From Ancylomarina salipaludis (GTDB lineage: Bacteria; Bacteroidota; Bacteroidia; Bacteroidales; Marinifilaceae), in assembly GCF_004122035.1 (NCBI RefSeq), contig NZ_SAXA01000003.1, positions 248,001-312,000 of the forward strand: 64,000 nt of DNA, in the 5' to 3' direction. The notes beneath the pieces are model-generated. The model did no database searches. It was not told the DNA's origin and saw only the letters and a program-made list of their open reading frames with translations. Each line of letters starts with the position of its first letter. Position 1 is the first letter of the stretch. This document shows, piece by piece, positions 1-9,270 of the stretch. Made by a program: the position numbers and the translations under genes.

Positions 1-212
1 TCAATAATTTTTTCGATATTCAGGTAGCTTTCATTTGACGGAGCAGCTCCAATGGAGTAGGCATAGTTGGCATATCTAACGTGCATAGATGTTCTATCAA
101 CGTCCGAATAAACCGCAATGGTTTGTATGCCGATTTCCCTACATGATCTCATAACTCTTAAGGCTATTTCACCTCTATTCGCTACAAGAACTCGTGTTAT
201 TTTTTTGGTCAT
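1..212 (-). CDS. Biotin carboxylase, N-terminal fragment
   Basis: Partial gene running off the left edge; only about 70 N-terminal residues are present. Translated from the ATG at 212 it begins [20 protein letters not shown] and continues with a [16 protein letters not shown]-like stretch. This is the hallmark N-terminal (pre-ATP-grasp) fold of biotin carboxylases. The family carboxylates biotin using ATP and bicarbonate, as a subunit of acetyl-CoA or propionyl-CoA carboxylase or as part of pyruvate carboxylase. The fragment cannot tell these apart, so no symbol is given. The ATG is the only sensible start, because the conserved ANRGEIA motif lies about ten residues in. Confidence 0.9.
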   Translation of the reverse strand, partial: MTKKITRVLVANRGEIALRVMRSCREIGIQTIAVYSDVDRTSMHVRYANYAYSIGAAPSNESYLNIEKII

Positions 213-677
213 AATTAGGGTTTTGATTTTAAAATTATGCTCAGTAAAGAGCCTGTTTTTTTGTAGGCAAGTGTGGTTAACTGATGCGTAATTTTGAATT
301 AAGCAGTCTAAATATAAATAAAAAAAGAGAGCTTACCTTATTTATTCCTGGAATAAAAAGTTGGGGTGACCTAAATATTAAGGAATTTTTGAGATGTTTA
401 TTGTGTTGTAATCTTAATATTACTAGGGCTTTGTGTTTATTTATATTGTATATTGTTTAAATGGATAAAAAGATGATAAAATCGTTAATTTAGAGTTTAG
501 CCATATGAGTCATTTTTGTTTTATTGCCTTAAGGATAGATTAGCGTTTTATTTCGTTAATAATGCAAAATGTATAATAGAACTTTGTTTTTTTATAGGAA
601 TGAAGATTCCCCTTTTCTTTCCTTACATTTGTATGGAAATAATAATGAAGATTGTCGGGACTCAATATTTTAAATAG
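213..677. other. Intergenic region, divergent promoters presumed
   Basis: No gene is supported here. It separates the leftward carboxylase gene from the rightward VF530 gene. An AT-rich odd palindrome, TTTATTCC-T-GGAATAAA, lies at 341-357; its one-base spacer makes it a better protein-binding site than an RNA hairpin. A Bacteroidota -7-like box TACATTTG lies at 624-631, 46 bases before the VF530 ATG, without a clear -33 box. Confidence 0.4.
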
Positions 678-914
678 ATGGAAGAGAATAATAAGATTAT
701 GCAGGAACAGGTAAATAATCCGCTTCATGGGGTTAAATTGCTTGATATCTTAGAATATTTACATGCCGTTTATGGTTGGAAAGAATTGGGGGATAGAATA
801 CAAATTCGTTGTTTCCAGTCTAATCCATCGATTAAATCGAGTTTAAAATTTCTTAGAAAAACCCCTTGGGCCAGAGAGCAGGTTGAACAATTATATTTGG
901 AAACCTATAAATAG
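678..914 (+). CDS. VF530-family small DNA-binding protein (DUF2132)
   Basis: A 78-residue protein matching the VF530/DUF2132 family almost end to end. It has [15 protein letters not shown], then [10 protein letters not shown] and IRCF, then the signature [19 protein letters not shown]. The family is a small helical fold reported to bind DNA, with no established physiological role. Length is normal. It appears monocistronic, with over 400 bases before it and a repressor gene 200 bases after it under a separate promoter. Confidence 0.9.
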   Translation: MEENNKIMQEQVNNPLHGVKLLDILEYLHAVYGWKELGDRIQIRCFQSNPSIKSSLKFLRKTPWAREQVEQLYLETYK

Positions 915-1060
915 GTCATTTTTAATATAGATATTTAGCTTTAATTCAATTGGATATTTTAAATCCAGGTCAGTTGCCATATGCTGATCTGGATTCTTTT
1001 TTTGCTGTTATTCGCTGGTTTTATGACTTGATTTGTGATTTTTTTATTTTTTAACACTTG

Positions 1061-1095
1061 TTAGTTCGGGGATAACCGAACTAATCGTATATTTG
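1061..1095 (+). promoter_or_regulatory. Operator and promoter of the GbsR/MarR regulator
   Basis: A perfect 9-base inverted repeat TTAGTTCGG (1061-1069) / CCGAACTAA (1076-1084) is followed directly by a Bacteroidota -7 box TATATTTG (1088-1095), 20 bases before the ATG. The -33 position, 19 bases upstream of the -7 box, is TTCG and lies inside the repeat. A bound repressor would therefore occlude the promoter. The core AGTTCG-N8-CGAACT recurs upstream of the efflux operon at 1682-1701. Confidence 0.75.
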
Positions 1096-1115
1096 CATCA
1101 TTAAATGTTAAAATT

Positions 1116-1619
1116 ATGAATTCAGATAAGAGTTTGGAAGTACGCAAAAAGGAATTGGTTGAGAAGTTTGGTCTTTTCATGGAACGTCAGGAGAATTTAC
1201 CTCCTATTGCAGCCCGTATTTTTGCCAGCCTGTTTGTTAATAAAGGTGATGGAACGACTTTTGACGAATTAGTCAATTTCCTTTCTGCCAGCAAGAGTAC
1301 GATTTCTACTAATATACAGTTGCTTACAAATAGGGGGATGCTCACTTTTTTTACCAAACCTGGTGATCGTAAGAAGTATTTTATTCTTTCACCTGAATCA
1401 CTTTTGGCGCGTGTTGATGAAGAACTGATTCAATATCGGATGGAGTATCAAATTGTAAAGGAAATTATTGACTTCAGAGAAGAAATTAATGAACTGGATA
1501 CCAATACAATTGAAGTTAAATCTTATCCTTATCTCGATTTTCTTTCAAATTCGTTATCCCTTTTGGAAACCCTTAAAGAAAATGTAAAAGCGAATTGTCG
1601 TATAAACAGACAAGACTAA
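1116..1619 (+). CDS. GbsR/MarR-type transcriptional repressor
   Basis: A 167-residue winged-helix regulator. Residues 25-100 hold the helix-turn-helix, including a recognition helix around LSASKSTISTNIQLLTNRGM and the wing FFTKPGDRKKYF. This is the pattern of GbsR/MarR-like proteins that Bacteroidota often place before RND efflux pumps. The C-terminal helices should dimerise. It is followed after 125 bases by the adaptor, permease and outer membrane factor genes. The operator core at its own promoter also occurs before the adaptor gene, so autoregulation and pump repression are both likely. The inducing ligand cannot be read from sequence. Confidence 0.85.
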   Translation: MNSDKSLEVRKKELVEKFGLFMERQENLPPIAARIFASLFVNKGDGTTFDELVNFLSASKSTISTNIQLLTNRGMLTFFTKPGDRKKYFILSPESLLARVDEELIQYRMEYQIVKEIIDFREEINELDTNTIEVKSYPYLDFLSNSLSLLETLKENVKANCRINRQD

Positions 1620-1664
1620 TCAATTAATTTATGGCACTTTAATCAAATACAGATTTGCTGTATT

Positions 1665-1701
1665 TATTTTTGCGCCCCATGAGTTCGGTGGTTAACGAAC
1701 T
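1665..1701 (+). promoter_or_regulatory. Operator and -7 box of the RND efflux operon
   Basis: A -7-like box TATTTTTG (1665-1672) is followed by the inverted repeat AGTTCG (1682-1687), 8-base spacer, CGAACT (1696-1701). Half-sites and spacer length match the site before the regulator gene exactly, although the spacer sequences differ. The operator would cover the transcription start. No good -33 box was found. Confidence 0.7.
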
Positions 1702-1744
1702 AAACGAACCAGTTAATAAAAACCTATAAAATATTAATGCAATC

Positions 1745-2911
1745 ATGATGAAAGGTAATTTTAAAATAATTATTGGCATGGCTCTATTGGCTTTGTCTTC
1801 CTGTGGTCAGCCAGAAAAAACTCAGATGGCTCATAAGGCAGCACCTTTTCAGGTTCAGACCATCGAGAAGTCGAATGTAACTATTTATAAAAAGTATGCG
1901 GCCAATATCGAAGGTGAACAAAATGTTGAAATTCGTTCAAAAGTAGCTGGCTTTATCGAAAAAATTTACATTGACGAAGGAGCTACAGTAAAAAAAGGAC
2001 AACTGTTATTTAAACTTAGTGCTGAGACATTAAATCAACAGCTTAATGCTGCTAAAGCAAATATTGAGGTTGCCAAATCTCAGGTTGAGGTTGCACAAGT
2101 TGAGTTGGAGAAAATTAGCCCTTTAGTTCAGAAAAATATTGTTAGTTCAATAGAGTTGAAAACGGCAAGCAGTAAGTTGAATGCTGCTAAGGCTCAATTA
2201 AGTGTTGCTAAGGCTAACTATTTAAATGCCAAGGAAAATTTGGAATATACTATAATTACCAGTCCTGTGGATGGAATTGTGGGAAGTATTCCTTATAAAG
2301 TTGGAAGTTTAGTCGGGAGAACTGAAGTACAGCCTTTAACAACTGTTTCTGATATTAAGAATGTGTATGCTTACTTTACGATGAATGAGAAACAATTGCT
2401 TGAATTCATTCGAAGTCTGAATGGTAATAGCATGACAGAGAAAATTAAGCAGATGCCAGCAGTGGAATTGTATTTGGCTGATGGCAGTTTGTATACGAAT
2501 AAAGGAAGAATTGAAACGATCAATGGGATGGTAAACCCCAGAACGGGTAGTGTGAATTACCGTGCTATCTTTCCAAACCCCGACCGATTGTTGCGTAATG
2601 GTAACAGTGGTACAATAAAGTTGCCAACTCAAATTAGCAGTGCAATTTTGCTACCTCAAAAATCAACTTTTGAATTGCAGGGGAAACGCTTTGTTTATGT
2701 GGTTGGAACTGAAGATAAGGTTAGTTCGAAAGAGGTTATTGTTTCGGAAACCGTGGGCGATCAGATTATTGTACAAAGTGGTTTAAAGTCTGGTGAAGTT
2801 ATTGTAAATGATGGCTTGATCAAGCTGAGAGAGGGCATGCAGATTATACCCAATCCTATTGGATTAGCTGTTCAGCAGGGATCGAATAAGGAAGTTTTAT
2901 CTGACAAATAA
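1745..2911 (+). CDS. RND efflux periplasmic adaptor lipoprotein (AcrA/MexA type)
   Basis: A 388-residue membrane fusion protein. The N-terminus has a lipoprotein signal with lipobox LSSC near residue 20, so it should be anchored in the inner membrane. It then shows the first half of a biotinyl-lipoyl domain (VEIRSKVAGFIEKIYIDEGATVKKGQLLF), a long alpha-helical hairpin rich in Ala and Gln (about 90-160), the second lipoyl half (ITSPVDGIVG) and beta-barrel domains. It bridges the permease and the outer membrane factor encoded just downstream. A second ATG three bases later is equally possible as start. Confidence 0.93.
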   Translation: MMKGNFKIIIGMALLALSSCGQPEKTQMAHKAAPFQVQTIEKSNVTIYKKYAANIEGEQNVEIRSKVAGFIEKIYIDEGATVKKGQLLFKLSAETLNQQLNAAKANIEVAKSQVEVAQVELEKISPLVQKNIVSSIELKTASSKLNAAKAQLSVAKANYLNAKENLEYTIITSPVDGIVGSIPYKVGSLVGRTEVQPLTTVSDIKNVYAYFTMNEKQLLEFIRSLNGNSMTEKIKQMPAVELYLADGSLYTNKGRIETINGMVNPRTGSVNYRAIFPNPDRLLRNGNSGTIKLPTQISSAILLPQKSTFELQGKRFVYVVGTEDKVSSKEVIVSETVGDQIIVQSGLKSGEVIVNDGLIKLREGMQIIPNPIGLAVQQGSNKEVLSDK

Positions 2912-2953
2912 TCTAAATTATCAAATGATAATAATTATCTAAAAAGGTATATA

Positions 2954-5900
2954 ATGTTTCAAAAATTTATAGAACGGCCGGTACTATCGACCGTTATTTC
3001 AATATTAATTGTTATTCTGGGAATTTTGGGATTGACGTCTCTTCCTGTTCAGCAATTTCCTGAGATTGCACCGCCAACGGTGAAAATTTCAACTTCTTAT
3101 CCGGGTGCTAATGCCGAAACGGTTTTGAAATCGGTGGTTGTTCCTATCGAAGAGGCAGTGAATGGGGTAGAGGGCATGACTTATATGTCATCGAGTTCGA
3201 GTAATGACGGTTCTGCTACTATTAATGTGTATTTCGAATTGGGTACCGATGCTGATATTGCTGCAGTGAAGGTGCAGAATCGAGTGGCTACGGTAAACAG
3301 CAAATTGCCATCACAGGTAATCAAAAATGGACTCACAACTGAGAAGGTTCAGAATGGTGTTTTGATGTTTTTCTCTCTGTATTCTGAAAATCAGGATTTA
3401 GATGCAACTTTCGTTGAGAATTACGCCCGTATCAATATGATCCCCTTAATCAAACGTATTAATGGTGTGGGTGATGCTAAAGTATTTGGTTCACGTGATT
3501 ATTCGATGAGAATTTGGTTAAATCCCGAGAAGATGGCTGCTTATGGCTTGTCTCCACAGGATATTGCAAATGCATTAAATGAACAAAATATTGAAGCTGC
3601 TCCGGGTAAGTTTGGTGAGAATTCTTCTCAGTCTTTTGAGTATGTGATTCGTTACAAGGGGAAATTTTCTGAAGTTTCTGAATATGAAAATATCATCTTG
3701 CGATCGGAAGGGAATAATAACTTTTTGAGATTAAAGGATGTGGCTAAAATTGAATTGGGTGCCTTTAATTACTCTATAACAAACAAAACGGCTGGCAATC
3801 CTTCGGTGGCCATGGCTGTTTATCAAACGGCAGGATCTAATGCGCAACAAATTGTAAAAGATATTGAGAACGTTTTGGAAGATTCTTCTAAAGATTTTCC
3901 TGCAGGTATTAAGTATGTTATCCCCTTTAATACCAATGAGTTTTTGGATGCTTCTATCCATCATGTAATTATGACTTTGATTGAGGCATTCCTTCTTGTG
4001 TTTTTGGTGGTTTTCTTGTTCCTACAAGATTTTCGTTCGACATTAATTCCGGCTATTGCTGTACCCGTTTCAATTATTGGTACTTTCTTTTGTCTGCAAT
4101 TATTCGGATTTTCAATCAATATGCTGACTCTGTTTGCCTTGGTATTGGCTATTGGTATTGTGGTGGATGATGCCATTGTGGTGGTCGAGGCTGTGCATGC
4201 CAAGCTTGATGCTGGCGCCAAGAGTGGAAAGAAAGCGACACTTTCTGCTATGAATGAAATTACAGGAGCTATTATCTCGATTACGCTTGTTATGGCAGCG
4301 GTTTTTATCCCTGTTTCTTTTCTTGAAGGACCGACAGGAGCTTTTTATCAGCAGTTTGCTATAACGCTTGCAGTAGCAATTGTTATTTCGGCTATTAATG
4401 CATTGACTTTAAGTCCGGCACTTTGTGCCCTATTGTTGAAACCCCATAATCCAAGTGAGGCTCACAAAAAGGGATTAATGAGTCGTTTCTATACTTCATT
4501 CAATACCGGTTTCGATGCTGTGACGGATAGATATACCAATTCGGTTCGTTTCTTGATCAACAGAAAATGGTTGTCGGGTTTAATACTTGTGGTCTTTGTT
4601 GTGTTGGCAGGCTGGATGTTTAAAACCACTCAGACAGGGTTTATTCCCAACGAGGATCAAGGTATTATTTTTTGTGATATCACTTTACCTGCCGGAAGTA
4701 CTTTGGATCGTACGGTTGAAGTCACTGATAAAGTTGATGCCATTATTAAGGAAATGGATGTTGTTGAGACCCGTATGTTTGTAAATGGATTTAGTTTGCT
4801 GAGTGGTACGCGAGGAGGATCAAAGGCATTTGCGGTTATCAAGCTTAAACCATGGGAACAGCGTAAAGAGGCCCACCAGAAGGTAAAAGCTGTGGTTGGA
4901 CAATTGTTTGGTAAAACAGCAGGTATTTCAGAGGCTCGAATTTTATTTTTCACACCGCCAACGGTGAGAGGTTTTGGTAATTCGGACGGTTTTGAAATGC
5001 AGTTACAGGACAAAAGCAACGGGAGTTTTGATGGGTTAATGACCAATACGAATAAGTTTTTGATGGCACTAAATCAGCGTCCTGAAATTAAGTATGCTAT
5101 TACCTCATTCAATACGGGATTTCCTCAATATAAAATGGATGTTAATGTCGAAAAAGTGAAAGAGGCAGGTATCTCTGTTAATGGCCTATTTGCAACTTTG
5201 CAAGGCTATTATGGTAGCTGGTATGCAGCCGATTTTAATCGATTTGGGAAACAATACCGGGTGATGATACAGGCTGATCCTGAGGATAGAGCCACTGTTG
5301 AATCACTTAATAACATTTTTATTAAGAATGGTAAAGGTGAACTGGTTGCTGTCAGTCAGTTTGTGCAAATGACCAAAGTGAATGGTCCTGATGTGGTGAA
5401 TCGTTTCAACTTGTTCAATTCTGCAACTGTAAATGGTAATGTTAATCCCGGTTACAGTACGGGTGATGCCATTCAGGCTGTTAAGGAGGTTGCTGCAGAG
5501 GTCTTACCAGCAAATTATGGGTATGAATTTTCCGGAATGACTCGTGAAGAGCAAAAAGCAGGAAACAAATCGATTATAGTTTTTGCCCTGAGTTTGATCT
5601 TTGTGTATTTCCTTTTGTCGGCTCAGTATGAATCTTATATATTACCTTTTTCAATTCTATTGTCACTACCGATTGGTATTTTTGGAAGTATCTTTTTCAT
5701 CAATATGGTTGGCCTGGATAATAACATTTACTTTCAGGTGGCCCTGATCATGTTAATTGGTCTATTGGCAAAAAATGCGATTTTGATTGTTGAGTTTGCT
5801 TTGCAACGTCGACGTGAAGGCATGACTTTAGTTTTAGCTGCAGTTGAAGGAGCTAAGGCCCGATTGCGTCCAATCTTAATGACTTCATTTGCTTTCATTC

Positions 5901-6136
5901 TTGGCCTAATGCCTTTGATGTTGTCAACGGGTGCCGGTGCAGTCGGAAACCGTTCAATCGGAACGGGTGCTGTGGGAGGTATGCTAATTGGAACCCTGTT
6001 TGGTGTTTTTGTAATTCCTGTCTTTTTTCTTGTATTCCAGCATATTCAGGAGAGAATAACGGGTGCTCCCAAGTCTGAAGAAAATACTCTGGAAGCTGTT
6101 GAATCTTTAAAAGAACATGAAATAAATCATGTTTAA
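2954..6136 (+). CDS. RND multidrug efflux permease (AcrB/MexB, HAE-1 type)
   Basis: A 1060-residue proton-driven inner membrane transporter of full family length. The N-terminus MFQKFIERPVLSTVISILIV is typical of HAE-1 permeases. The proton-relay aspartate pair is present in GIVVDDAIVVVE (D405, D406), marking drug rather than pure metal export. Two sets of transmembrane helices flank two large periplasmic loops, and the conserved FIPNEDQG segment starts the second half. It lies 42 bases after the adaptor gene and forms the pump with it and the factor at 6212. Substrates cannot be predicted. Confidence 0.95.
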   Translation: MFQKFIERPVLSTVISILIVILGILGLTSLPVQQFPEIAPPTVKISTSYPGANAETVLKSVVVPIEEAVNGVEGMTYMSSSSSNDGSATINVYFELGTDADIAAVKVQNRVATVNSKLPSQVIKNGLTTEKVQNGVLMFFSLYSENQDLDATFVENYARINMIPLIKRINGVGDAKVFGSRDYSMRIWLNPEKMAAYGLSPQDIANALNEQNIEAAPGKFGENSSQSFEYVIRYKGKFSEVSEYENIILRSEGNNNFLRLKDVAKIELGAFNYSITNKTAGNPSVAMAVYQTAGSNAQQIVKDIENVLEDSSKDFPAGIKYVIPFNTNEFLDASIHHVIMTLIEAFLLVFLVVFLFLQDFRSTLIPAIAVPVSIIGTFFCLQLFGFSINMLTLFALVLAIGIVVDDAIVVVEAVHAKLDAGAKSGKKATLSAMNEITGAIISITLVMAAVFIPVSFLEGPTGAFYQQFAITLAVAIVISAINALTLSPALCALLLKPHNPSEAHKKGLMSRFYTSFNTGFDAVTDRYTNSVRFLINRKWLSGLILVVFVVLAGWMFKTTQTGFIPNEDQGIIFCDITLPAGSTLDRTVEVTDKVDAIIKEMDVVETRMFVNGFSLLSGTRGGSKAFAVIKLKPWEQRKEAHQKVKAVVGQLFGKTAGISEARILFFTPPTVRGFGNSDGFEMQLQDKSNGSFDGLMTNTNKFLMALNQRPEIKYAITSFNTGFPQYKMDVNVEKVKEAGISVNGLFATLQGYYGSWYAADFNRFGKQYRVMIQADPEDRATVESLNNIFIKNGKGELVAVSQFVQMTKVNGPDVVNRFNLFNSATVNGNVNPGYSTGDAIQAVKEVAAEVLPANYGYEFSGMTREEQKAGNKSIIVFALSLIFVYFLLSAQYESYILPFSILLSLPIGIFGSIFFINMVGLDNNIYFQVALIMLIGLLAKNAILIVEFALQRRREGMTLVLAAVEGAKARLRPILMTSFAFILGLMPLMLSTGAGAVGNRSIGTGAVGGMLIGTLFGVFVIPVFFLVFQHIQERITGAPKSEENTLEAVESLKEHEINHV

Positions 6137-6157
6137 AACGTTTAAGAATGAGAAAAA

Positions 6158-6191
6158 GTTGATGTGGCGACGCTTCAGTAGCTGCATCAAC
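6158..6191 (+). other. Intergenic hairpin between permease and outer membrane factor
   Basis: GTTGATGTGGC (6158-6168) pairs with GCTGCATCAAC (6181-6191) over 11 positions including two G-U pairs, with a 12-base loop. No U-run follows, so it is more likely an RNA-stability or processing element than a terminator. Confidence 0.5.
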
Positions 6192-6211
6192 AAAAATTAA
6201 CTTACAATCAA

Positions 6212-7627
6212 ATGCAAAAGAGAACTATCATATATCGATTAGTGTTGATGCTGGTTGTTGCTGCAAGTCTTCAGTCTTGTTTTGTAGCCAAAAAATATCA
6301 GCGTCCGGAAATAGAAACTGAGGATTTGTATCGAAATGTATCAACGAATGATTCGACGACTCTGGCTCAGATGCCTTGGGAGGATTTATTTACAGATTCG
6401 AAATTGAGAACCCTTATCAAGACAGGATTAAGTGATAATCTTGATTTGATGATGGCTGTAGAGCGTGTTCGGGCTTCAGAGGCTTATTACAAACAAGGAA
6501 AAATGGGCTTTTTACCTAGTTTGAATTTGGGTGCCAATGTAGGAAAATATGAAGCTTCTGATAATGGACTGTCTGGTGTTTCAGCAGGAGGGAATGGTCC
6601 AAGTTATGAGAATTATCAATTAACAGGGAGTCTTTCATGGGAAGCTGATATTTGGGGTAAAATCCGAAGTCAAAAGCGAGCAACACAGGCTTCTTACCTT
6701 AAAAGTGAAGCTTCACGCAGAGCTGTTGAGAGCACATTGGTAGCGAAGATTGCCTCGGCTTATTTTCAGCTGATTGCTTTGGATGCCCAGGTTGAATTAG
6801 CTAAGGAGACTGTGGCCAATCGTACGGAAAGTTTAAAAACCATGCAAAGCTTAAAAGCCGCAGCCCGAGTGACTGAAACTGCGGTGAAACAAACTGAAGC
6901 TCAGCTTTATTCAACTCAGATTTTATTACTTGACTTGGAGCGTAATGTAAAGCTTTTGGAAAATACTTTGAGTTTGCTTTTGGGCAAAGAGTCGGGAAGC
7001 ATTGAGCGAGGAAGATTGGCTGATCAGGTCATCACAGTAGATTTAAAAATGGGTTTTCCGGCTCAGTTATTGAGAAACAGACCGGATGTTATGCGTGCTG
7101 AATATGGACTAATGAATGCTTTCGAGTTGCGTAATGTAGCTTACAGTCGTTTTTATCCTAGCATTAGTCTGAGTGCATCAGCTGGTTTGGAAAGTATTAG
7201 TTTCGATAATTGGTTTAATACCAGTTCGATCTTCAGTAATTTAATTGGAAACCTGACACAGCCGCTTTTTAATAAGCGACAAATTAGAACGCAGTATGAG
7301 GTGTCTAAAGCTCAACAGAAAGAGGCCACTTACAATTTCAAAAGAGCTTTGTTGGTAGCAGGCAAAGAGGTGTCTGATGCCCTTTATACTTATCAGGTAG
7401 AGAAAGAAAAGTATGAAATACGAAAGCAGGAATTACAGGCTTTAACCGAAGCGGTTAGTTTTTCTGAAGAACTATTGAATAGGGGCTATGGCAATACAAC
7501 ATATTTAGAAGTATTGACAGCCCGTTCGAATGCTTTGTCTTCAGAAATCAATACCATTGATTCCAGATTTAAGCAGCTGAATGCAGTTGTTGAATTGTAT
7601 CAGGCCCTAGGAGGAGGATGGAAATAA
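6212..7627 (+). CDS. Outer membrane efflux factor (OprM/NodT family lipoprotein)
   Basis: A 471-residue TolC-like protein with lipoprotein signal and lipobox LQSC (about residues 20-23). Two repeated outer membrane efflux domains follow: the first includes WEDLFTDSKLRTLIKTGLSDNLDL, and the second opens near the conserved LLRNRPDVMRAEYGL. The ending LYQALGGGWK is the classical C-terminus of the NodT/OprM group. It completes the tripartite pump as the last gene of the operon before a terminator. Confidence 0.94.
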   Translation: MQKRTIIYRLVLMLVVAASLQSCFVAKKYQRPEIETEDLYRNVSTNDSTTLAQMPWEDLFTDSKLRTLIKTGLSDNLDLMMAVERVRASEAYYKQGKMGFLPSLNLGANVGKYEASDNGLSGVSAGGNGPSYENYQLTGSLSWEADIWGKIRSQKRATQASYLKSEASRRAVESTLVAKIASAYFQLIALDAQVELAKETVANRTESLKTMQSLKAAARVTETAVKQTEAQLYSTQILLLDLERNVKLLENTLSLLLGKESGSIERGRLADQVITVDLKMGFPAQLLRNRPDVMRAEYGLMNAFELRNVAYSRFYPSISLSASAGLESISFDNWFNTSSIFSNLIGNLTQPLFNKRQIRTQYEVSKAQQKEATYNFKRALLVAGKEVSDALYTYQVEKEKYEIRKQELQALTEAVSFSEELLNRGYGNTTYLEVLTARSNALSSEINTIDSRFKQLNAVVELYQALGGGWK

Positions 7628-7656
7628 TCTATTTACTTACACTACCATATTATAAA

Positions 7657-7688
7657 TAAAAAGACGGCTGCCAGGCCGTCTTTTTTTT
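7657..7688. terminator. Bidirectional intrinsic terminator
   Basis: AAGACGGC (7661-7668) and GCCGTCTT (7675-7682) form a perfect GC-rich stem with a 6-base loop. A T-run follows on the plus strand and an A-rich stretch precedes it, serving the minus strand. It lies between convergent genes and can end both. Confidence 0.88.
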
Positions 7689-7717
7689 GTTTGTACATTT
7701 GGAGTACTGTATGAAAT

Positions 7718-9070
7718 TTAGTTCTCAATAATCCCACCATATTCAAACCCCAGACTTTCAATTTCTTTTTGGATTTGAGATAGGTCAATATGTTTGCCTT
7801 GAATTCGAAGTCGTTTCTGTTCCAGATTAACCTCAGCAGATTTAATATTTGACAGAGCACCTACGTGTTTTTCAACTGAGTTTTTGCAGTGATTACAACT
7901 CATACCCAATACAGCAATTAAATAATCTTCAGTTTCGATTTTTGTTTCGGTAGTAGTTAACTTTTTACGTTTTAAAAGGAATTTTTGTATATACCCATTG
8001 ATGATTAAAAGTGTAAGCGTAATAGAGCTACCCCATTGAAGCCAGATGGGTAAGGAAAAATGACCTTCGTGTGCATCCATGTGGGTGTGTAGTCCGGTTA
8101 GTGTAAACCATTCTCGGGGAAGTACATAGTCGATTAATAAACCAAAAACGAGTGCTCCTAAAATGATTGAGCTTAAATATGCTAAAGTGGTTTTTCGTCC
8201 CAATACCTTATTCAAAACTGTTATTGTAGCCGCATTTGTTGCCGGGCCTGCCATTAGAAAAACTAAAGCTGCTCCGGGTGAAACGCCTTTCATCAGGAGG
8301 ACTGCTGCTACAGGAACCGAAGAAGTGGCACAAATGTAAAGAGGTATAGATGCAAGGAGAATAACCAACATCCCAACGAAATCATTCCCAATAAAGTTTG
8401 CAAAGAAATTATCCGGGATCAGAACTGAAATTAGAGCAGCTAATACCAAACCAATGATCAACCATTTCGAAATGTCTTGAAGAAAATCGACAAAGGCATA
8501 CTTGAACATGGTATGTAGTTTGGAATTTTGTTTGCTTGGTTTGGTTTCGCAAGAATCACCACAGCCACATTCTTGTTTCGATTCGGCCGATTCCTCAGAA
8601 CAGCAGCTTTCTGTTTTTGCAGCTTTAGTTGGTTCGGTTCCACTTTCTTGTTTATCGAAACGATTCGCTAACATGCCACCAGCATAACCGGTAATTAAGG
8701 CAATTATCGGACGAATGATGGCAAACGGAAGGCCTAATAGCGAATAGGTGACTAATATGGAGTCAACCCCGGTTTGAGGAGTTGAGATGAGGAAGGAGAC
8801 TGAAGAGCCCTTACTCGCACCACTTTTGTAAAATGAAATCCCAGTCGGTATAACGCCGCATGAACATAAAGGAAGAGGGATGCCCAATAGTGTGGCATTG
8901 AGGACCGATCGGCCATTTTTCTGACCTAAATATCGATCGATAAATTTTTGAGGGAAAGCTATTTTCAATACCCCTGCAAAGAAAAATCCGAGCATTAAGT
9001 AGGGCGACATTTCATTCAAAATCTGAATGAAATCGTAAGCAAATTGCTGTATGTATGATGTGATATTCAT
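7718..9070 (-). CDS. SO_0444-type Cu/Zn efflux permease with C-terminal HMA domain
   Basis: A 450-residue membrane protein of the ArsP/DUF318 permease superfamily. The first membrane block carries PLPLCSCGVIP (C69, C71), the family signature. Residues 155-175 form a hydrophilic linker with five cysteines (CC, then CGC and C), probably a cytoplasmic metal-binding loop. A second block of helices includes MAGPATNAAT. The C-terminus (about 385-450) is a heavy-metal-associated domain with the metal site GMSCNHC (C392, C395). Together these match SO_0444-type Cu/Zn exporters. The gene is divergent from a porin-like gene, with a palindrome at 9162-9183 between them. Metal specificity is inferred. 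Confidence 0.85.
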   Translation of the reverse strand: MNITSYIQQFAYDFIQILNEMSPYLMLGFFFAGVLKIAFPQKFIDRYLGQKNGRSVLNATLLGIPLPLCSCGVIPTGISFYKSGASKGSSVSFLISTPQTGVDSILVTYSLLGLPFAIIRPIIALITGYAGGMLANRFDKQESGTEPTKAAKTESCCSEESAESKQECGCGDSCETKPSKQNSKLHTMFKYAFVDFLQDISKWLIIGLVLAALISVLIPDNFFANFIGNDFVGMLVILLASIPLYICATSSVPVAAVLLMKGVSPGAALVFLMAGPATNAATITVLNKVLGRKTTLAYLSSIILGALVFGLLIDYVLPREWFTLTGLHTHMDAHEGHFSLPIWLQWGSSITLTLLIINGYIQKFLLKRKKLTTTETKIETEDYLIAVLGMSCNHCKNSVEKHVGALSNIKSAEVNLEQKRLRIQGKHIDLSQIQKEIESLGFEYGGIIEN

Positions 9071-9161
9071 GATTTTTGTTTTGATCTAGTTATATAGGCG
9101 AAAGTATAAAAATATATGGATTTTTGGATATGTTTATGGTGTGATTATTTGGATACATTAA

Positions 9162-9183
9162 AAATACCTACATCTAGGTATTT
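9162..9183. promoter_or_regulatory. Palindrome between divergent permease and porin genes
   Basis: AAATACCTA (9162-9170), CATC, TAGGTATTT (9175-9183): a perfect 9-base inverted repeat with a 4-base spacer, lying 91 bases from the permease ATG and 87 bases from the porin ATG. The setting suggests a regulator site shared by both promoters. No regulator gene is adjacent. Confidence 0.5.
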
Positions 9184-9270
9184 CCCTTTATTAAGATTAG
9201 GTCTAGTTTAGCGGTGTCAAAAGGATGATAATTTCTGTTTAAAAACGATTACAACTAAATAATATAAAAA

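Noticed and set aside
540-728. 62-codon minus-strand frame
   Set aside because: Low-complexity, overlaps the VF530 gene start, and no family resemblance.
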